Shown piece by piece: positions 32,961 through 43,772 of a stretch of DNA of 64,000 nucleotides (its first letter is position 1; each line of letters starts with the position of its first letter). Origin of the DNA: Ctena decussata (lineage: Eukaryota > Mollusca > Bivalvia > Lucinida > Lucinidae). The notes under the pieces were generated by a model that did no database searches, was not told the DNA's origin, and was given only the letters and a program-made list of their open reading frames with translations. The position numbers were made by a program, and so were the translations under genes. The stretch covers positions 105,137,298 to 105,201,297 of the forward strand of contig OZ022498.1 in the NCBI GenBank assembly GCA_963989385.1, written 5' to 3'.

Positions 32961-33190
32961 TTTAACCTTATGTGCCTAACCGTCCAATAAACTACAAGAG
33001 AGATAACTGACACAATATATTTTTTCAAGTAAAAAATATTCATCGCCTCAAGATTGTCTTATAAATTCTAAGTATTAAGGCAGGCAGGTCTCAGCGACCA
33101 TTACAGATCCAGACCAGACTGTTCTTAACACTGTTTGCCATCCCATCTGCATCCTTAGGAAGCATTACTGCATTGTAAAACCAAACTGAT
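32961..33190. other. 3' flank with possible polyadenylation signal
   Basis: AATAAA at 32986-32991 could serve the ankyrin/SOCS-box gene. A fragment with CCAGACCAGACTG words (33105-33170) resembles the TGAGCC MITE interior. Confidence 0.4.
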
Positions 33191-33192
33191 CC

Positions 33193-34035
33193 TTTTTTTT
33201 TTGTCCCCCGCCTTTTCGAAGAAAAGCGAGGGGACATAGTATTCGGCATTCCGTCCTTCCGTCCCCCTAAAGTAGTAGGTACCTTGTGTGCGCAACTCCT
33301 CCTACAGTTTTATGCCGATTCTTTCGAAACTTTACAGATGTTTTTGTCATGGTCTGAAGATATGTATGTAGTTTGGATATAATCCTGAGATTATTTTTTG
33401 TCACTTTTTCCACAAGTTGAACTTAGTCAGTTTTTAGGCGTTTTTACTATCGAAGTGACTAGATAGTGAGTACCTTGTGTGCGCAACTCCTCCAATAGTT
33501 TTATGCCGATGCCTTTGAAATTTCACAGGTGTGTTGGTCATGGTCTGAAAATGTGCATGTATTTTGGATATAATCCTCACGTTATTTTTTATTACTTTTT
33601 CCACAAGTTGAACTTAGTCATTTTTAGGCTTTTTTACTATCATAGTGACTAGATAGTGGGTACCTTGTGTGCACAACTCCTTTCTACAGTTTTATGCCGA
33701 TTCCTTTGAAACGTTACAGGTATTTTGGTCATGGTCTAAAGATATGCATGTGGTTTGGATATAATCCTCACGTTATTTTTATCACTTTTTTGCAAATTGA
33801 ACTTAGCCATTTTTCATACATTTTTACTATCAAAGGGAATAGATAGTGGGTACCTTGTGTGTGCAACTCCTCTTACAGTTTTATGCCCATTCCTTTGAAA
33901 CTTCACAGGTCTTTTGATCATGGTCTGAAGATATGCATGTGGTTTGGATATAATCCTCACATTATTTTTTATTATTTTTTCACATTTAACTTAGCCGATT
34001 TTCCAGCTCAAACGCTAAGTGTATATACAGTGGAG
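33193..34035. mobile_element. tandem-repeat element, left part (about 190-bp repeats)
   Basis: It begins GTCCCCCGCCTTTTCGAAGA. Four copies of a unit of about 190 bp follow, marked by GGTACCTTGTGTGCGCAACTC-like sequence at about 33280, 33468, 33660 and 33850; each carries TTGGTCATGGTCTGAA and GGATATAATCCTCACGTTAT. AAGGCGGGGGAC at 35821-35832 is the inverse of GTCCCCCGCCTT, so the ends may bracket the whole 33193-35836 block with a LINE inserted inside. Confidence 0.7.
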
Positions 34036-34039
34036 ACCT

Positions 34040-35815
34040 AGTTTCCAAGGCGGTCGTAATTGATATTGGCGCAAACATTCGACTGTTTGCAGACGACACG
34101 AGTCTTTATATAGTTATAGACGACCCGACAACTGCAGCGAACTGTCTAAATGCAGATCTTGATAAGATTTCACGGTGGGCCGCAACCTGGCTAGTATCCT
34201 TCAATCCTGCTAAGACTGAATCTCTCCTTATTTCTCGTAAATCTAATAGACCATATCATCCTGCTCTCTCTATGCAAAATCACCAAATTATCGAAGTTGA
34301 CTCTCATAAACACCTTGCCATCTATCTTTCAAATGATTGCACCTGGCATCAGCATATAAATTATACCAAAGAAAAGGCTTGGTTTAGGGTTAACGTAATG
34401 AGAAAATTGAAATTTAAATTAGACAGAAAATAACTTGAAATTATTTATACAGCATTTATAAGACTTCTGTTAGAATACGGCGACGTTATATGGGACAACT
34501 GTACAGAGTACGAAAAAAATGATTTAGATAAAATACAGAATGAGGCCACTCGTATTGCTACGGGAGAAACGAAGCTCGTCTCACTTAATACTTTATCTAA
34601 TGAAATTTGCTGGGAATCACTAGAACAAAGGCGGAAAAGCCACAGACTTACCTTATTTTATAAAATGATGTACAATATTACTCCACTTTACTTGTCAAAT
34701 CTAGTGCCTCAGACTGTTAGCAACCTTTCTCGTTATAACTTGCGTAACTCAAATGATCTTCAAACTGTAGCTGCCAGGTCTAGTCAATACTATTACTCTT
34801 TTCTGCCCTCAACAACTAGAGACTGGAACATAGAGACAAGACAATCTGATTCTGTCAATTCCCTCAAACGTCTTCTCAATAAGGATAAATCAACAGTGCC
34901 TAAACACTATTATATTGGTAGCAGAAAAGCTCAGATTCTTCATACTCGTATTCGTACTAATTGTAGCTCATTGAATCTAGATCTTTTTCTAAAAAACGTT
35001 ACTGACTCACCTCTGTGTCGTTGTGGTAGTATTGAGAACGCACAACACTTTTTCTTTTACTGTAGGTATTATGAAATGCAACGTAGAGAATTGATGACTT
35101 CGGTTTCTACATACGTGAACCCCTCTCTTAATATTCTTCTAACTGGTGATTTAACACTGTCACCAGAGATAAACAATATTATTATTTTAAAGGTACACAA
35201 GTATATTATAGATACGCATCGTTTTTGAAAATTATTATCATCATGTGTCTAAACACATGCGACTTGTTCCTAGTGAAAAGTTATTGCCAAAGTCTGAAAG
35301 CCCCTAGTAACCTGCGCCCCATCTCTTTTTTCTCTTTTTTCTTCCCACAGATGCTGACTTTTCTGTTTCTATCTACTTTTTTCTGTCTTTTTTTTGTTCA
35401 GTAGATGTATCTTTTTTATCCATTTTGTGAAGTACTTGTAATTAATGTTGATGTCAAAATGTTTGCAGTGAATTAATGTTCGTGAACTGGATATCCACTT
35501 AGCTAGTTAGCTAGTATCGGTGCAGTCTTACATAAACTTAGATCTTGAACTTCATTCACTGCGAACATGATTACAGCTAAAGAATTTTTTTCACTTACAT
35601 TTCTGTTAAAAATACATGTTTAGTATATATAGTACAAGAAATATGTGCTTAAACAAGTTTGCACGGACCGTTTTACTTTCTGCCTAATAGTGCAAAATTT
35701 ATTCGTGTTCAGGAGAAGAGCTATATAAGCTACCAGCTTTCGTTCTGATCCTATTGCTTTGTGTAATTGTGTTATTTGTATGTTATTATGTGCATTTTTG
35801 AAAATAAAATATGTT
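34040..35815 (+). mobile_element. LINE (Jockey/CR1 group) 3' fragment
   Basis: The frame enters at about 34055 with the catalytic FADD box (34086-34097, LFADDTSLY), continues through a thumb region with LLEYGDVIWDN, and ends at a TGA (35226-35228). A C-terminal Cys/His knuckle (CRCGSIENAQHFFFYC) lies at about residues 118-133 of the last open segment. One in-frame TAA at 34431-34433 breaks it; otherwise 34055-35228 is open. The 5' two-thirds (endonuclease and most of the reverse transcriptase) are missing. The 3' UTR extends to about 35815, ending near AAATAAAATATG. It is an inactive, 5'-truncated copy. Confidence 0.88.
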
Positions 35816-36086
35816 TAAACCAAGGCGGGGGACATAAATTCGTCGAATTTGCTTGTTTAGGAAAATTACATGCATTATTTACGCTGTCCTAGTTGTAAGC
35901 ATACGGCAAAATTCTTGGCGGCTTTGAGTTCAATATGTCGTTGTGCTTCCACCTCGTTGGAGAGAGAGAGAGTGATTTCTTTTCATTATTTCATCTCCTG
36001 ACCCATGTAACGCAAAAGTCTCTGTTGGTTTGCTCTTCCGCTTGGTGTCAGTGTATGGGTATGGTCTGTGACTGGTACTTGCAAAA
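35816..36086. other. right end of the tandem-repeat element, then unassigned DNA
   Basis: AAGGCGGGGGAC (35821-35832) is the inverse of the left end at 33196. The remainder to 36086 shows only a short (GA)n stretch. Confidence 0.45.
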
Positions 36087-36088
36087 TA

Positions 36089-36336
36089 CAGTCAACTCTC
36101 GATATCTCAAAGTCGAATTTCATCCCAAACCACTAATACTTCAAGGTAAATTTTCCGGATCCAGAAACTTTGCTTTGATAAATTTTCAGGTTCCAGAAGT
36201 TTTACTTTGAGATATCAGTAGTTTGAGGCAACAGGAGTGGAATTGTAAATCAAAATAGTTAATGTACCCAGGCTATATTCTTTGGTATAAGAGGGTACTT
36301 TGAGATATCAGTGTTCGAGATATCGCGAGTTGACTG
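36089..36336. mobile_element. pogo/Tigger-like MITE, TA-flanked
   Basis: Ends CAGTCAACTCTCGATATCTC and (inverted) GAGATATCGCGAGTTGACTG lie between TA dinucleotides (36087-36088 and 36337-36338). The CAGT...ACTCTCGATATCTC terminus and TA duplication are typical of the pogo branch of Tc1/mariner. There is no transposase. Confidence 0.85.
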
Positions 36337-36338
36337 TA

Positions 36339-36413
36339 CAATCAACTGTCGATATCTCGAACAATGATAGGGTACTTTGAAATATCAGCGTTCGATATAT
36401 CGAGAGTTGACTG
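36339..36413. mobile_element. 75-bp pogo-like mini-element
   Basis: CAATCAACTGTCGATATCTC at the left and GATATATCGAGAGTTGACTG at the right. It directly abuts the preceding MITE and is followed by a further partial arm (CTCGATATATCGAACGCTGA). Confidence 0.7.
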
Positions 36414-36469
36414 CTCGATATATCGAACGCTGATAATTCTAAGTACCCATATATATCTACCTTTCTCTG

Positions 36470-36985
36470 GGAGACAATGCCGAATGACCCTAATGGGTTG
36501 ACGTGTCGTTACACAACAACTCAGTTCAACTCAGTGCGAATAAAACAAACACAGCGAAAACAGAAACGTCTATAACGTGTTGCTTTTTAATATTCAACCT
36601 ATGATAATGAATGCTTGGTGTTAGTTTGAAACATAAACCCCGATGTCTACTGAAGTTTCTTGAAATCGTGACTGAATAACGGCTACCATAGTCCAAGAGA
36701 TGAATGTTTTCCTAATTGTTTGCTAGGAAATCCATCAAACATGCTTTAGAAATGAGAAACTGATGAAACACTGTATTATATGTTTTTATTTTCTTGGTTG
36801 ATCATGCCCTCAGAACAAAATGGTATAGTCTAACAGTCTCAGATAACCCTATATAGCTTTTGTTTCATATTGTAGTTAGTTTAATCGTAGTTAATTGCCA
36901 TATTGACAGTTAAAGGGATCGTGTCACAATATCACATTTTAAGTTACGTTCCTTCTTCCTTTTTGTAATGTATCTAATAATCTTT
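36470..36985 (-). repeat. PTB-gene 3' region, duplication copy 1 (no PTB exon)
   Basis: Collinear with 37857-39150 and, in part, 63400-63690. Shared blocks include GTCCAAGAGATGAATGTTTT, GTTTGCTAGGAAA, ACAGTCTCRGATAACCCT and GTCTAATAATCT-like sequence. Similarity stops before the PTB coding exon, so only the downstream part was duplicated or kept. It has an intact GTTTAATCG site where copy 2 carries a TTAA MITE. Confidence 0.8.
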
Positions 36986-37856
36986 AAGAGTAGACCCCTT
37001 TTTGGAAGGGTTTCATGGCCGAGGGTAGCAAAATTTGCCCAGTCCCTCTAAACATGACTGAAAAACATAGGGATATATCCATACACCTAAAAGACAAAGT
37101 CCACGTTATAACTTTGTGTAGTGGACACCATCGTTACTCAATCTTGGAAAATTTTATAAACTGTTGGCTAAAGGCAAAAGGTACAGGTCCTGATTTGACT
37201 GCCTCTCGGCGAAATCCGGTCTGAATTTACACTGTCTAGGTAGACCACAACAAGGCCACACCAGCCTTAAGGTCCACCCTTGATTATAAAATTAACACCT
37301 AAAAGAGTTTCTTCAAGAGGAGAGAATACATTCAGGAGAAGGAACATGGGCCAGACTACGTACATGTATGTTCGGCTAATAAAGCCTTATCAGTGACCCT
37401 GACAATATCTGGTGACGAAACCAGAGAAATGCATAAAGCAATTTCTTAAATTTTAATTGGGCAGTCGATTCAAAGACTGGCTAGTATCAAAAAGGATCCA
37501 AATGATATAAAAGACGATGATCTAGAATAGGGTCTAAAGCAATCTAAAATTTCAGGTTTCTCAGATTATATCCTCTGATCTCAAAGGACGAAAATAAAAT
37601 ACAATCTGCACTATGGATGATGTATGGGGAGACGTTTTATGGCCGCCACACGGCACAACACCAGCTGCAGTAAAACCTACTACTTGTTTGTCAAGAAAAG
37701 CGTTGGCTATGGAGGGGTAAGGGCCTGCTGTTCACAGTTCAAAGCAAGTGGGACATGGAGGCATGTTTTCGTTTCTTCTGTTTCTCCACTGTCATTCATT
37801 TTACTTCTTCTCTTCCATTCCCTTTCATGTCTCTACTATCCCTTTGTTTATATTTC
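36986..37856. other. unassigned DNA between duplication copies
   Basis: A 69-codon frame at 37015-37224 is open but I recognise no family in it. No repeat ends were seen. Confidence 0.3.
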
Positions 37857-38273
37857 GCTTGGAGACGACGCAAAATGACACTAATGATTTGACGTACTCA
37901 ATTTCAACTCAGTGTCAATAAGACAAACACAGAGAAAACAGAAAAGTCTTTAAAGTGTTTATGTTTGAATATTAAACCTATGATTACGAATGCTTGATGT
38001 AACTTTTGAAACATATCCCGATACTGGTTTCCTGAATTCGTGACTGAATAACTGCTATCATAGTCCAAGAGATGAATGTTTTCCTAATCGTTTGCTAGGA
38101 AACTCATAAAACATGCTTTAAAAATGAGAAACTGATAAAAAAAACTGTATTATATGTTTTTTTTATTTATTTTGGATGATCATACCCTCTCGTGGACACT
38201 ACACAAAAATGATATGGTCTTACAGTCTCGGATAACCCTTTATAGCTTTTGTATCATAATGTAGTTAGTTTAA

Positions 38274-39026
38274 AGTCTCCATAGTGCTATAAGTGGTAAA
38301 AACGTTTAAACGCAAATCATTATGAAAAGCTCTTCAACCTTTATTTTGGTTGGTTGGTTGGCTGGTTGTTTTGGGTTTAACGGCCCTTTGAGACAGTATT
38401 TCAGTCTGTATCGGGCCGTCTTTCAAAGAGAGGAAGAAAGAAGAGAGAAATGATAGACGAGCGAAAAAAATGTCCAAACAACCCCCATCCGCACCTACTG
38501 GAAGCACAGTAAGCCCTTGCCCTACTACTATTCAAATAAGTAGGACGACCCGGCACTGGAAGTTACACGCAGCACCTTCACACCATCCAACCATTTCCAA
38601 CTTCAACCTTCACATTTGGTGATAAAATATGGGTTAATGTGCATATACTGATCCATATACCTGGCAAATAGCATGGGGAACGTGTTTTTGAAAGACGACA
38701 GATCGATCTACAAATTACAGTTTTCCTTTTCTGGTTTCCCGTTGAGCGATGCTATATACACAAAAGAGGAACAGTGGATGGGACTCCACGGCTGTAAGTT
38801 GTATTTTTACCATTTTTTATTGTTTATGACATCGAAAGTAGGTAATATTAGTTGGCAACTAAAATGACCCAAATCAATTTTCGAACCTTTTTTATGTGAA
38901 ACTCAAAGATGTTTCCTTGGCTTAAAATTGGCTAATCGCGGTCATTTATAATGACCAAACTATAGTGAGAAGCTTGCTGCGATACCTCACGATAAAATGT
39001 TTCATGCTGATAGAGCGATGGGGCAT
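38274..39026 (-). mobile_element. TTAA-type MITE, copy in the PTB 3' region
   Basis: Begins AGTCTCCATAGTGCTATAAG after TTAA (38270-38273) and ends GAGCGATGGGGCAT before TTAT. The empty site is visible in duplication copy 1 at about 36873-36885. About 490 bp remain once the nested SINE is removed. Confidence 0.85.
38342..38600 (-). mobile_element. SINE family 2, complete copy with 10-bp TSD
   Basis: It splits the MITE: CTTCAACCTT stands on both sides (38332-38341 and 38601-38610). The minus-strand order is body, then CCCGATACAGACTGAAATAC, CTCAAAGGGCCGTTAAACCC and an (AACC)n tail. No convincing tRNA-type B box was found, so the origin of its head is unknown. Related copies: 5455-5531, 16805-17805 (split), 61840-61925. 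Confidence 0.82.
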
Positions 39027-39166
39027 TTATAGTTAACGTAGTTATTGCCATATCGACAGACAATGGGGTCGTGCCATAATATCACATTATCAGTTACGTT
39101 CACTCCTTCCCTTCGTAATATGTCTAATAATCTGTTTATACTCGGATATTATCCATTGCTAAACAC

Positions 39167-39510
39167 TCATTTCGTTTTAAAATCCGTTTGTAACTTCAAA
39201 AGTCTCACACAAGTTTTTTGAATGTCAGTGCCAAGAGAAGTTTTGAAAACAAATTCTCCTTCCCCACTTTCACACCGCCTGCCTGCGACCACGGTGAAAG
39301 TATTCCTACCGGATCCAAACCGCCGAATTCCGGGGAAAGGCCAATATGAAACGTGGCGATTAGTATTCTTGTCAAGCAATGTGATTCCATCCTCATGAAG
39401 TCGAAGCTGATAACAGCCAGGAGGTATTCTAAGTTTTGACTGTGTCGGTGATTGTATAAGATCCACGGCATAGATGATCTGTGTGTCTGAATGGACTGCA
39501 GAACTCTTTT
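39167..39510 (-). CDS. IRS-type PTB domain exon (DOK-like), terminal exon, copy 1
   Basis: The exon encodes the C-terminal half of an IRS-type phosphotyrosine-binding domain. Visible features are RIPPGCYQLRLHEDGITLLD, the WPFPGIRRFG strand and the AGRRCESGEGEFVFKT segment, matching DOK/IRS PTB folds that bind NPxpY motifs on receptors. An acceptor (TTCCATTTCAG, minus strand) precedes base 39510, and the frame ends LKLQTDFKTK-stop at 39167-39169. Reading upstream of the acceptor to 39592 is open but probably intronic. A paralogue with the same ending lies at 63692-64000. Upstream exons (PH domain or others) were not found in the window. DOK-like is the best match; FRS2 or another PTB adaptor cannot be excluded. 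Confidence 0.82.
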
Positions 39511-39612
39511 CTGAAATGGAAGTTATTTTAATTGACAATGATCTGTACAAAACTGCTAAACGGTGAAGAAGAATCATGTCATGTTCACACATTTGGGACA
39601 GATGGGAATTAT
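39511..39612. other. intron side of the PTB exon
   Basis: Pyrimidine-rich on the minus strand, then unassigned. Confidence 0.4.
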
Positions 39613-40946
39613 AGCGAGCAATCGCTTGCAGGTGCGTAGCGCCTGCAATTCAAAGAAAGAGCCTTGAAAGAGCGGGAGCTCTTTGGTAGAGGATTGGTAA
39701 AGTATATTTTGGCCTTTTGAAATACATTGTTTTCAATGGAATTTCTTTCGTAGCGACACCAAAAGGAAGTTACGAATTTCTGTCGCTACGTTACGCAATG
39801 ACGTCAAACGTTCCGTTCCAAAAAATCAAGATGGTGGCAACGAATTTACTGCTTCTGTACGTAGATCACTAAATGGTGATTCACAAAATACAAGGAGGCG
39901 GAGCGTTGGGTGAAGTTTGAAGGAAATAGAAAGCGCCGCAGAAAAGAAACTGAAAAAAATATAGCCAGTTTTCCGAGGGGAAAGATTACTAGTGGGTATA
40001 ACTGTTCTCGGTCAATTTCTTATCCGTTTGTCAGACGGAGTTCGCAGTTGTTGAGTTGGAATTTTATTACAAAGTTCAGACAATAACTTGTGAGATTGAA
40101 TCCAGAATCGTACAAGGAGTAGGCAGTTCAGGGTCTACACTTCGACTATGCATTTTTGTTCGAAACTTTAGAGTTAACATGGTAGCAGCCAAAGAGGCTT
40201 TATTATACCACCCGCACATTGTAAAGAGCGATGTGCACGCCTAAAGGCAGTGCCTAGTTTCATATAAGCGAGCACTCGCTTGCAGGCGCGTAGTACCTGA
40301 AATCAAAGCTCCGAAAGAGCGGGAGCTCTATGGTAGAGGATTGATTAGGCATATTTTTACCTGTAAGATACATCACTTTCAATGGAATTTCTTTCGTAAC
40401 GACACCAAACGGAAGTTATAATTAGACTGGTTCACATAGAAATCAACGAAACAATAACAAATACAGGGCGTACAGTCTTTCTGTCGCTACGTTACTTGAT
40501 GACGTCAAACGTTCCGTTTGAGAAAACAAGATGGCGTCAACGTTAACTGCTTCTGTGATCACACAAAATGCAAGTAGGCTGAGCGTTGAGTGGAATTTAA
40601 AGGAATAAAGCGCCGTAGAAAAGGAGCTGAAAAATTATAGCCCGTTTTCCGAGGGGATAGATTACTATGGGAAAATCTGTTTTCTGACAGTTTCTCATCA
40701 GTTTGTAGACGGAATTCGTAGCTGTGGAGTTGCAAGGAGTTGCAATACTTTTATTACAGATTTTGTACGCCAAAAAACATTGTGAAATTGAATCAAAAAA
40801 TTTTACAATGAGTAGTCAGATCTAGGTCTACACTTCGATCACGCATTTTTGTCCAAAACTTTAGAGTTAACATGGTAGCAGCCATAGAGAGGTTTTATCA
40901 TACCATCCACACTGTGCTCGCCTAAAGGCAGTGCCTAGTTTCATAT
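39613..40946. repeat. tandem duplication, two units of about 650-680 bp
   Basis: Unit 1 39613-40265 and unit 2 40266-40946. Both begin AGCGAGCAMTCGCTTGCAGG, contain GGAATTTCTTTCGTARCGAC, TCGCTACGTTAC, GACGTCAAACGTTCCGT followed by AAGATGG, and end GGCAGTGCCTAGTTTCATAT. No frame is conserved between units, so it is a duplicated non-coding repeat. Confidence 0.85.
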
Positions 40947-42060
40947 TAGAAAATTGTAGCTGTGTTGATATGAACAAACGACACTGGGATCATAACTTTG
41001 CTGAGATCATAATGATCTCTTCATCCACTATAGCCAATAAGAATTTTCCTCATGTCATATTGGACAACTCTTGCAAGAGCAGGAAGTAGAGTTGAATCTT
41101 CGGTATTCTCACTTAAAGGGAAATCACCCTATAAAAACTGCAATTGAGTTTTTGTTGAAACTTCATACAGTGGTAGAATATTATATGCTGAGTGAAAAAA
41201 TGAAATAAAAAAATGGGGTCACCGTACTACTTTTTGAGATAATGCAGCGCCATCTATATGCCTGTGTGAAGCATTTCTATGTCTATTACGAAGAATTTAT
41301 CCGAGAAAATAGATGATCGATCGTTTCGAAATAAAGATTAATTAACTCCTCTTGCTTGTCTCTTTGTTTGAACATCAAAAGTGTCATCGTCGTATGCCTC
41401 ATTATATAGGTTATTTTCAGTTTTTGATTTCCCGCCGTTTTCCATTATTGGTAAAAACGTGGAATTTCTTCAATGTAAAAAGTTTCACAATTGAAATATT
41501 TATATTCTTTTGATATAGTAAAGGGATGATTTACCCCATGCGAATAAGCAAATAAAAAAATATAGGTCTTCGGCCAAATATTCGAGTTATAGAAGGAAAA
41601 CCACTTTTATTTCGCGCGGTTTTCATATAAGCGCGTTGACGTCAATGTTTTTATGCGTTGACGTCGCTTTCTATTTGGCGCCATTAACTTCCATAATGAT
41701 AACGCTCTGAACTTTCGATGCTTGTTTATAGCCATGCAATGCAATTCCCTATTAATTTTCAGCAATGCCCTTATGTCTTGGAATAGATAGTGTATATTAA
41801 CTGTCGCTTTCAAAGTTTTCTCGTATGGAGACAACACATTAATGAGAGAAATTCCAAGGACTTAAACTAGGCGGCATGTTCATTGTTGTTTCTCAAAGAA
41901 TTTTCGATTTTTTTCAGGGTCTAGATTATATCCCATTTATATCTGATGAACAAGCTCATATGCGAACATTGTATATTGGACCCGGCCACTGCCCGACATG
42001 TCTTTTCACTGAAACATCGACAAAGCTTGGTCCGTGGTGCATGATTTCAATTTATCATTA
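40947..42060. other. unassigned DNA with one weak exon candidate
   Basis: A 47-codon open stretch after TTTTTTTCAG at about 41918 (GLDYIPFISDEQAHMRTLYI and on to a stop at 42061) looks protein-like but matches no family I know. The rest shows nothing. Confidence 0.25.
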
Positions 42061-42969
42061 GTGCTAAGACCAATTTCCGAGGATGCGCAGCCTGATATTT
42101 TTCCCCGTTCGCATCGACAATCTATGAATCATGTGGAAAGTCTAGGGCAATTAGTGAAAAATAAGTCTTGAGTTTCGCCGCCTAGCTTCGCTTCTCAGAA
42201 TCATTCTGAAACTTTGCAGGGTTCATTTTTATGGTCTGTAAATGTGCATGTGACTTTGGGGTTATGGTCGAATAATTTTATTATATTTTTGCGTTTGGAA
42301 CGTCGCAATTTTCAGGCTGCATGAGGAAGGTCTAACAGGCTTGAAGACTGAGTTACTTCCCTTGGAAAGGCTCTCTCCGGTTGCAGAAAAAAATCAAACA
42401 GTAAATGCTTAGGTCAGCCTGCGCATTGTGAGAACTAACAGTAAAAGCTATTAGCCTGCGCATTTGCTCAGTCTGATCGCCGCTTTCACTGTTTGCATAG
42501 GTATATTTCATGACTCAAGCCAAGGGTACTCAGTCCTTATTTGTATTAACGATTGCATTAAGTAAATACGAGATTCACAACGCTCTTGCAGTTTTCACGT
42601 CCTCTCGTTACCTGACAGGTAATTCCTAAAAATTTACACACTACCCCAAACAATTGGCGTTCTCTTTTCCGTATAAAATTGTTCAGCCCCGTTTTCGTCA
42701 TTCTTTAGGTCCAGGTTTATATATTTTCTTTTTTTCAGTCGCAAAAAACTCATACTTTTGTTTCAACAAAGCGTCCATTCAGGTGCCATGTTGTCTTCAA
42801 AAGTCACGTAAACGTTTTAGCGTTACGGCAAACGACGTTATGATAATCATAGCAGGAAACAATGACGCTGCGTCAAAATGTATGCGCACGAACACTGAGG
42901 TGATTTCCCTTTAAGACACAACCAACTTGTTTCTATCTACAACTTAATCACTCTAAGGTTTTTATTGTA
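42061..42969. other. unassigned DNA, MITE fragment
   Basis: 42395-42490 has GGTCAGCCTGCGCATT and its inverse AGCCTGCGCATTTGCTC-type words, a piece of a TGAGCC-like MITE. There is no gene. Confidence 0.35.
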
Positions 42970-43136
42970 CAGTGAACCCTCTTTCTAACATAATTCATTG
43001 CAACAGAAAAATTCTGTATCATGTCACCGGGATTTGCAAAGAATAGCATTAATTTTCAAAGTTAGTATTCTTTATAAAAAGGCAAATTCAGTATGGCGTC
43101 GTCAATGAAAGGTGTCGTCGTAAAGAGGGTTCACTG
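42970..43136. mobile_element. pogo-like MITE (CAGTGAACCCTCTTT ends)
   Basis: 167 bp. CAGTGAACCCTCTTTCTAAC at the left after TA, GTAAAGAGGGTTCACTG at the right. The right-hand dinucleotide is TT, so the TA duplication is decayed. Confidence 0.8.
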
Positions 43137-43237
43137 TTTATTGTATATATTCGCATGTTTGATTGAGAGTATAGTGAGAATGGTGCAATTTATTTCAGTC
43201 TATGAAAATAATTACTTTTTTTTTACTTTTGTGACAG

Positions 43238-43517
43238 TGACCGGGCTGTCAGGGTGATTGTAAGAGTGAATGATAAAATCACCGAGCGTTTGATGAAAGG
43301 GATGACAAAAGGTGAGAAAGGTAGCGGGAAACTCTGTGGGGTTGCCCTGGACCCATGGGGTCAGTTTGTAACAGGACAAATGGACTTAAAAAATGGAATT
43401 AAAAAAAGAGACAAGAGTCATGTCTTCTATTGCAAGTCAGACTTGATATTTGATACATACTCTAGATCAAATGGAACAGAGCAAATGGTCATTACAAACG
43501 GGGGAAAACGCGCATAG
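43238..43517 (+). CDS. unrecognised exon candidate
   Basis: After a strong acceptor (T-rich tract then GTGACAG, ending 43237) the frame reads DRAVRVIVRVNDKITERLMK, then GVALDPWGQFVTGQMDLKNG and HVFYCKSDLIFDTYSRSNG, to a stop at 43515-43517. The composition is that of a globular protein (Trp, Cys, Gly spacing). I do not recognise the family. There is no ATG near the start, so it would be a terminal exon of a gene whose earlier exons are not identified. Confidence 0.4.
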
Positions 43518-43772
43518 AGCTCATACAACGCCCTCTATTAAAGACCATGTTCGACTCCCCATGGTTTCATTCTTGCGTTCATCTCCTTTTTCTGTTTTGC
43601 TAGTTTAGATACTGAGACTTTTTACGATAGTACTAATCAATAACATGACGAGTCGGGTAAATTCGGACAGCAGGTAAATTCAGACAGTATCGTTTCGGGC
43701 AAAGCTTTGACTTCTGCTATCCTAGTTTACTTTAAAAATATCGAAGCGCCGTTAATGCCAAATCAGTTCCAG
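43518..43772. other. flank with a lone CGGACA MITE end
   Basis: GAGTCGGGTAAATTCGGACA and AGCAGGTAAATTCAGACAG (43650-43690) are one terminus of the CGGACA MITE; the matching right end is missing. Confidence 0.6.

Larger units (their letters stand above)
37857..39166 (-). repeat. PTB-gene 3' region, duplication copy 2
   Basis: 3' flank (probably 3' UTR) of the PTB exon at 39167-39510, duplicated as 36470-36985. It is interrupted by a TTAA MITE (38274-39026), which is itself interrupted by a SINE (38342-38600). That order gives duplication, then MITE, then SINE, or MITE insertion into copy 2 after the copies split. Confidence 0.8.

Noticed and set aside
37015..37224. Tc1-type transposase N-terminus
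   Set aside because: Only a vague helix-turn-helix feel; no catalytic block or terminal repeats nearby.
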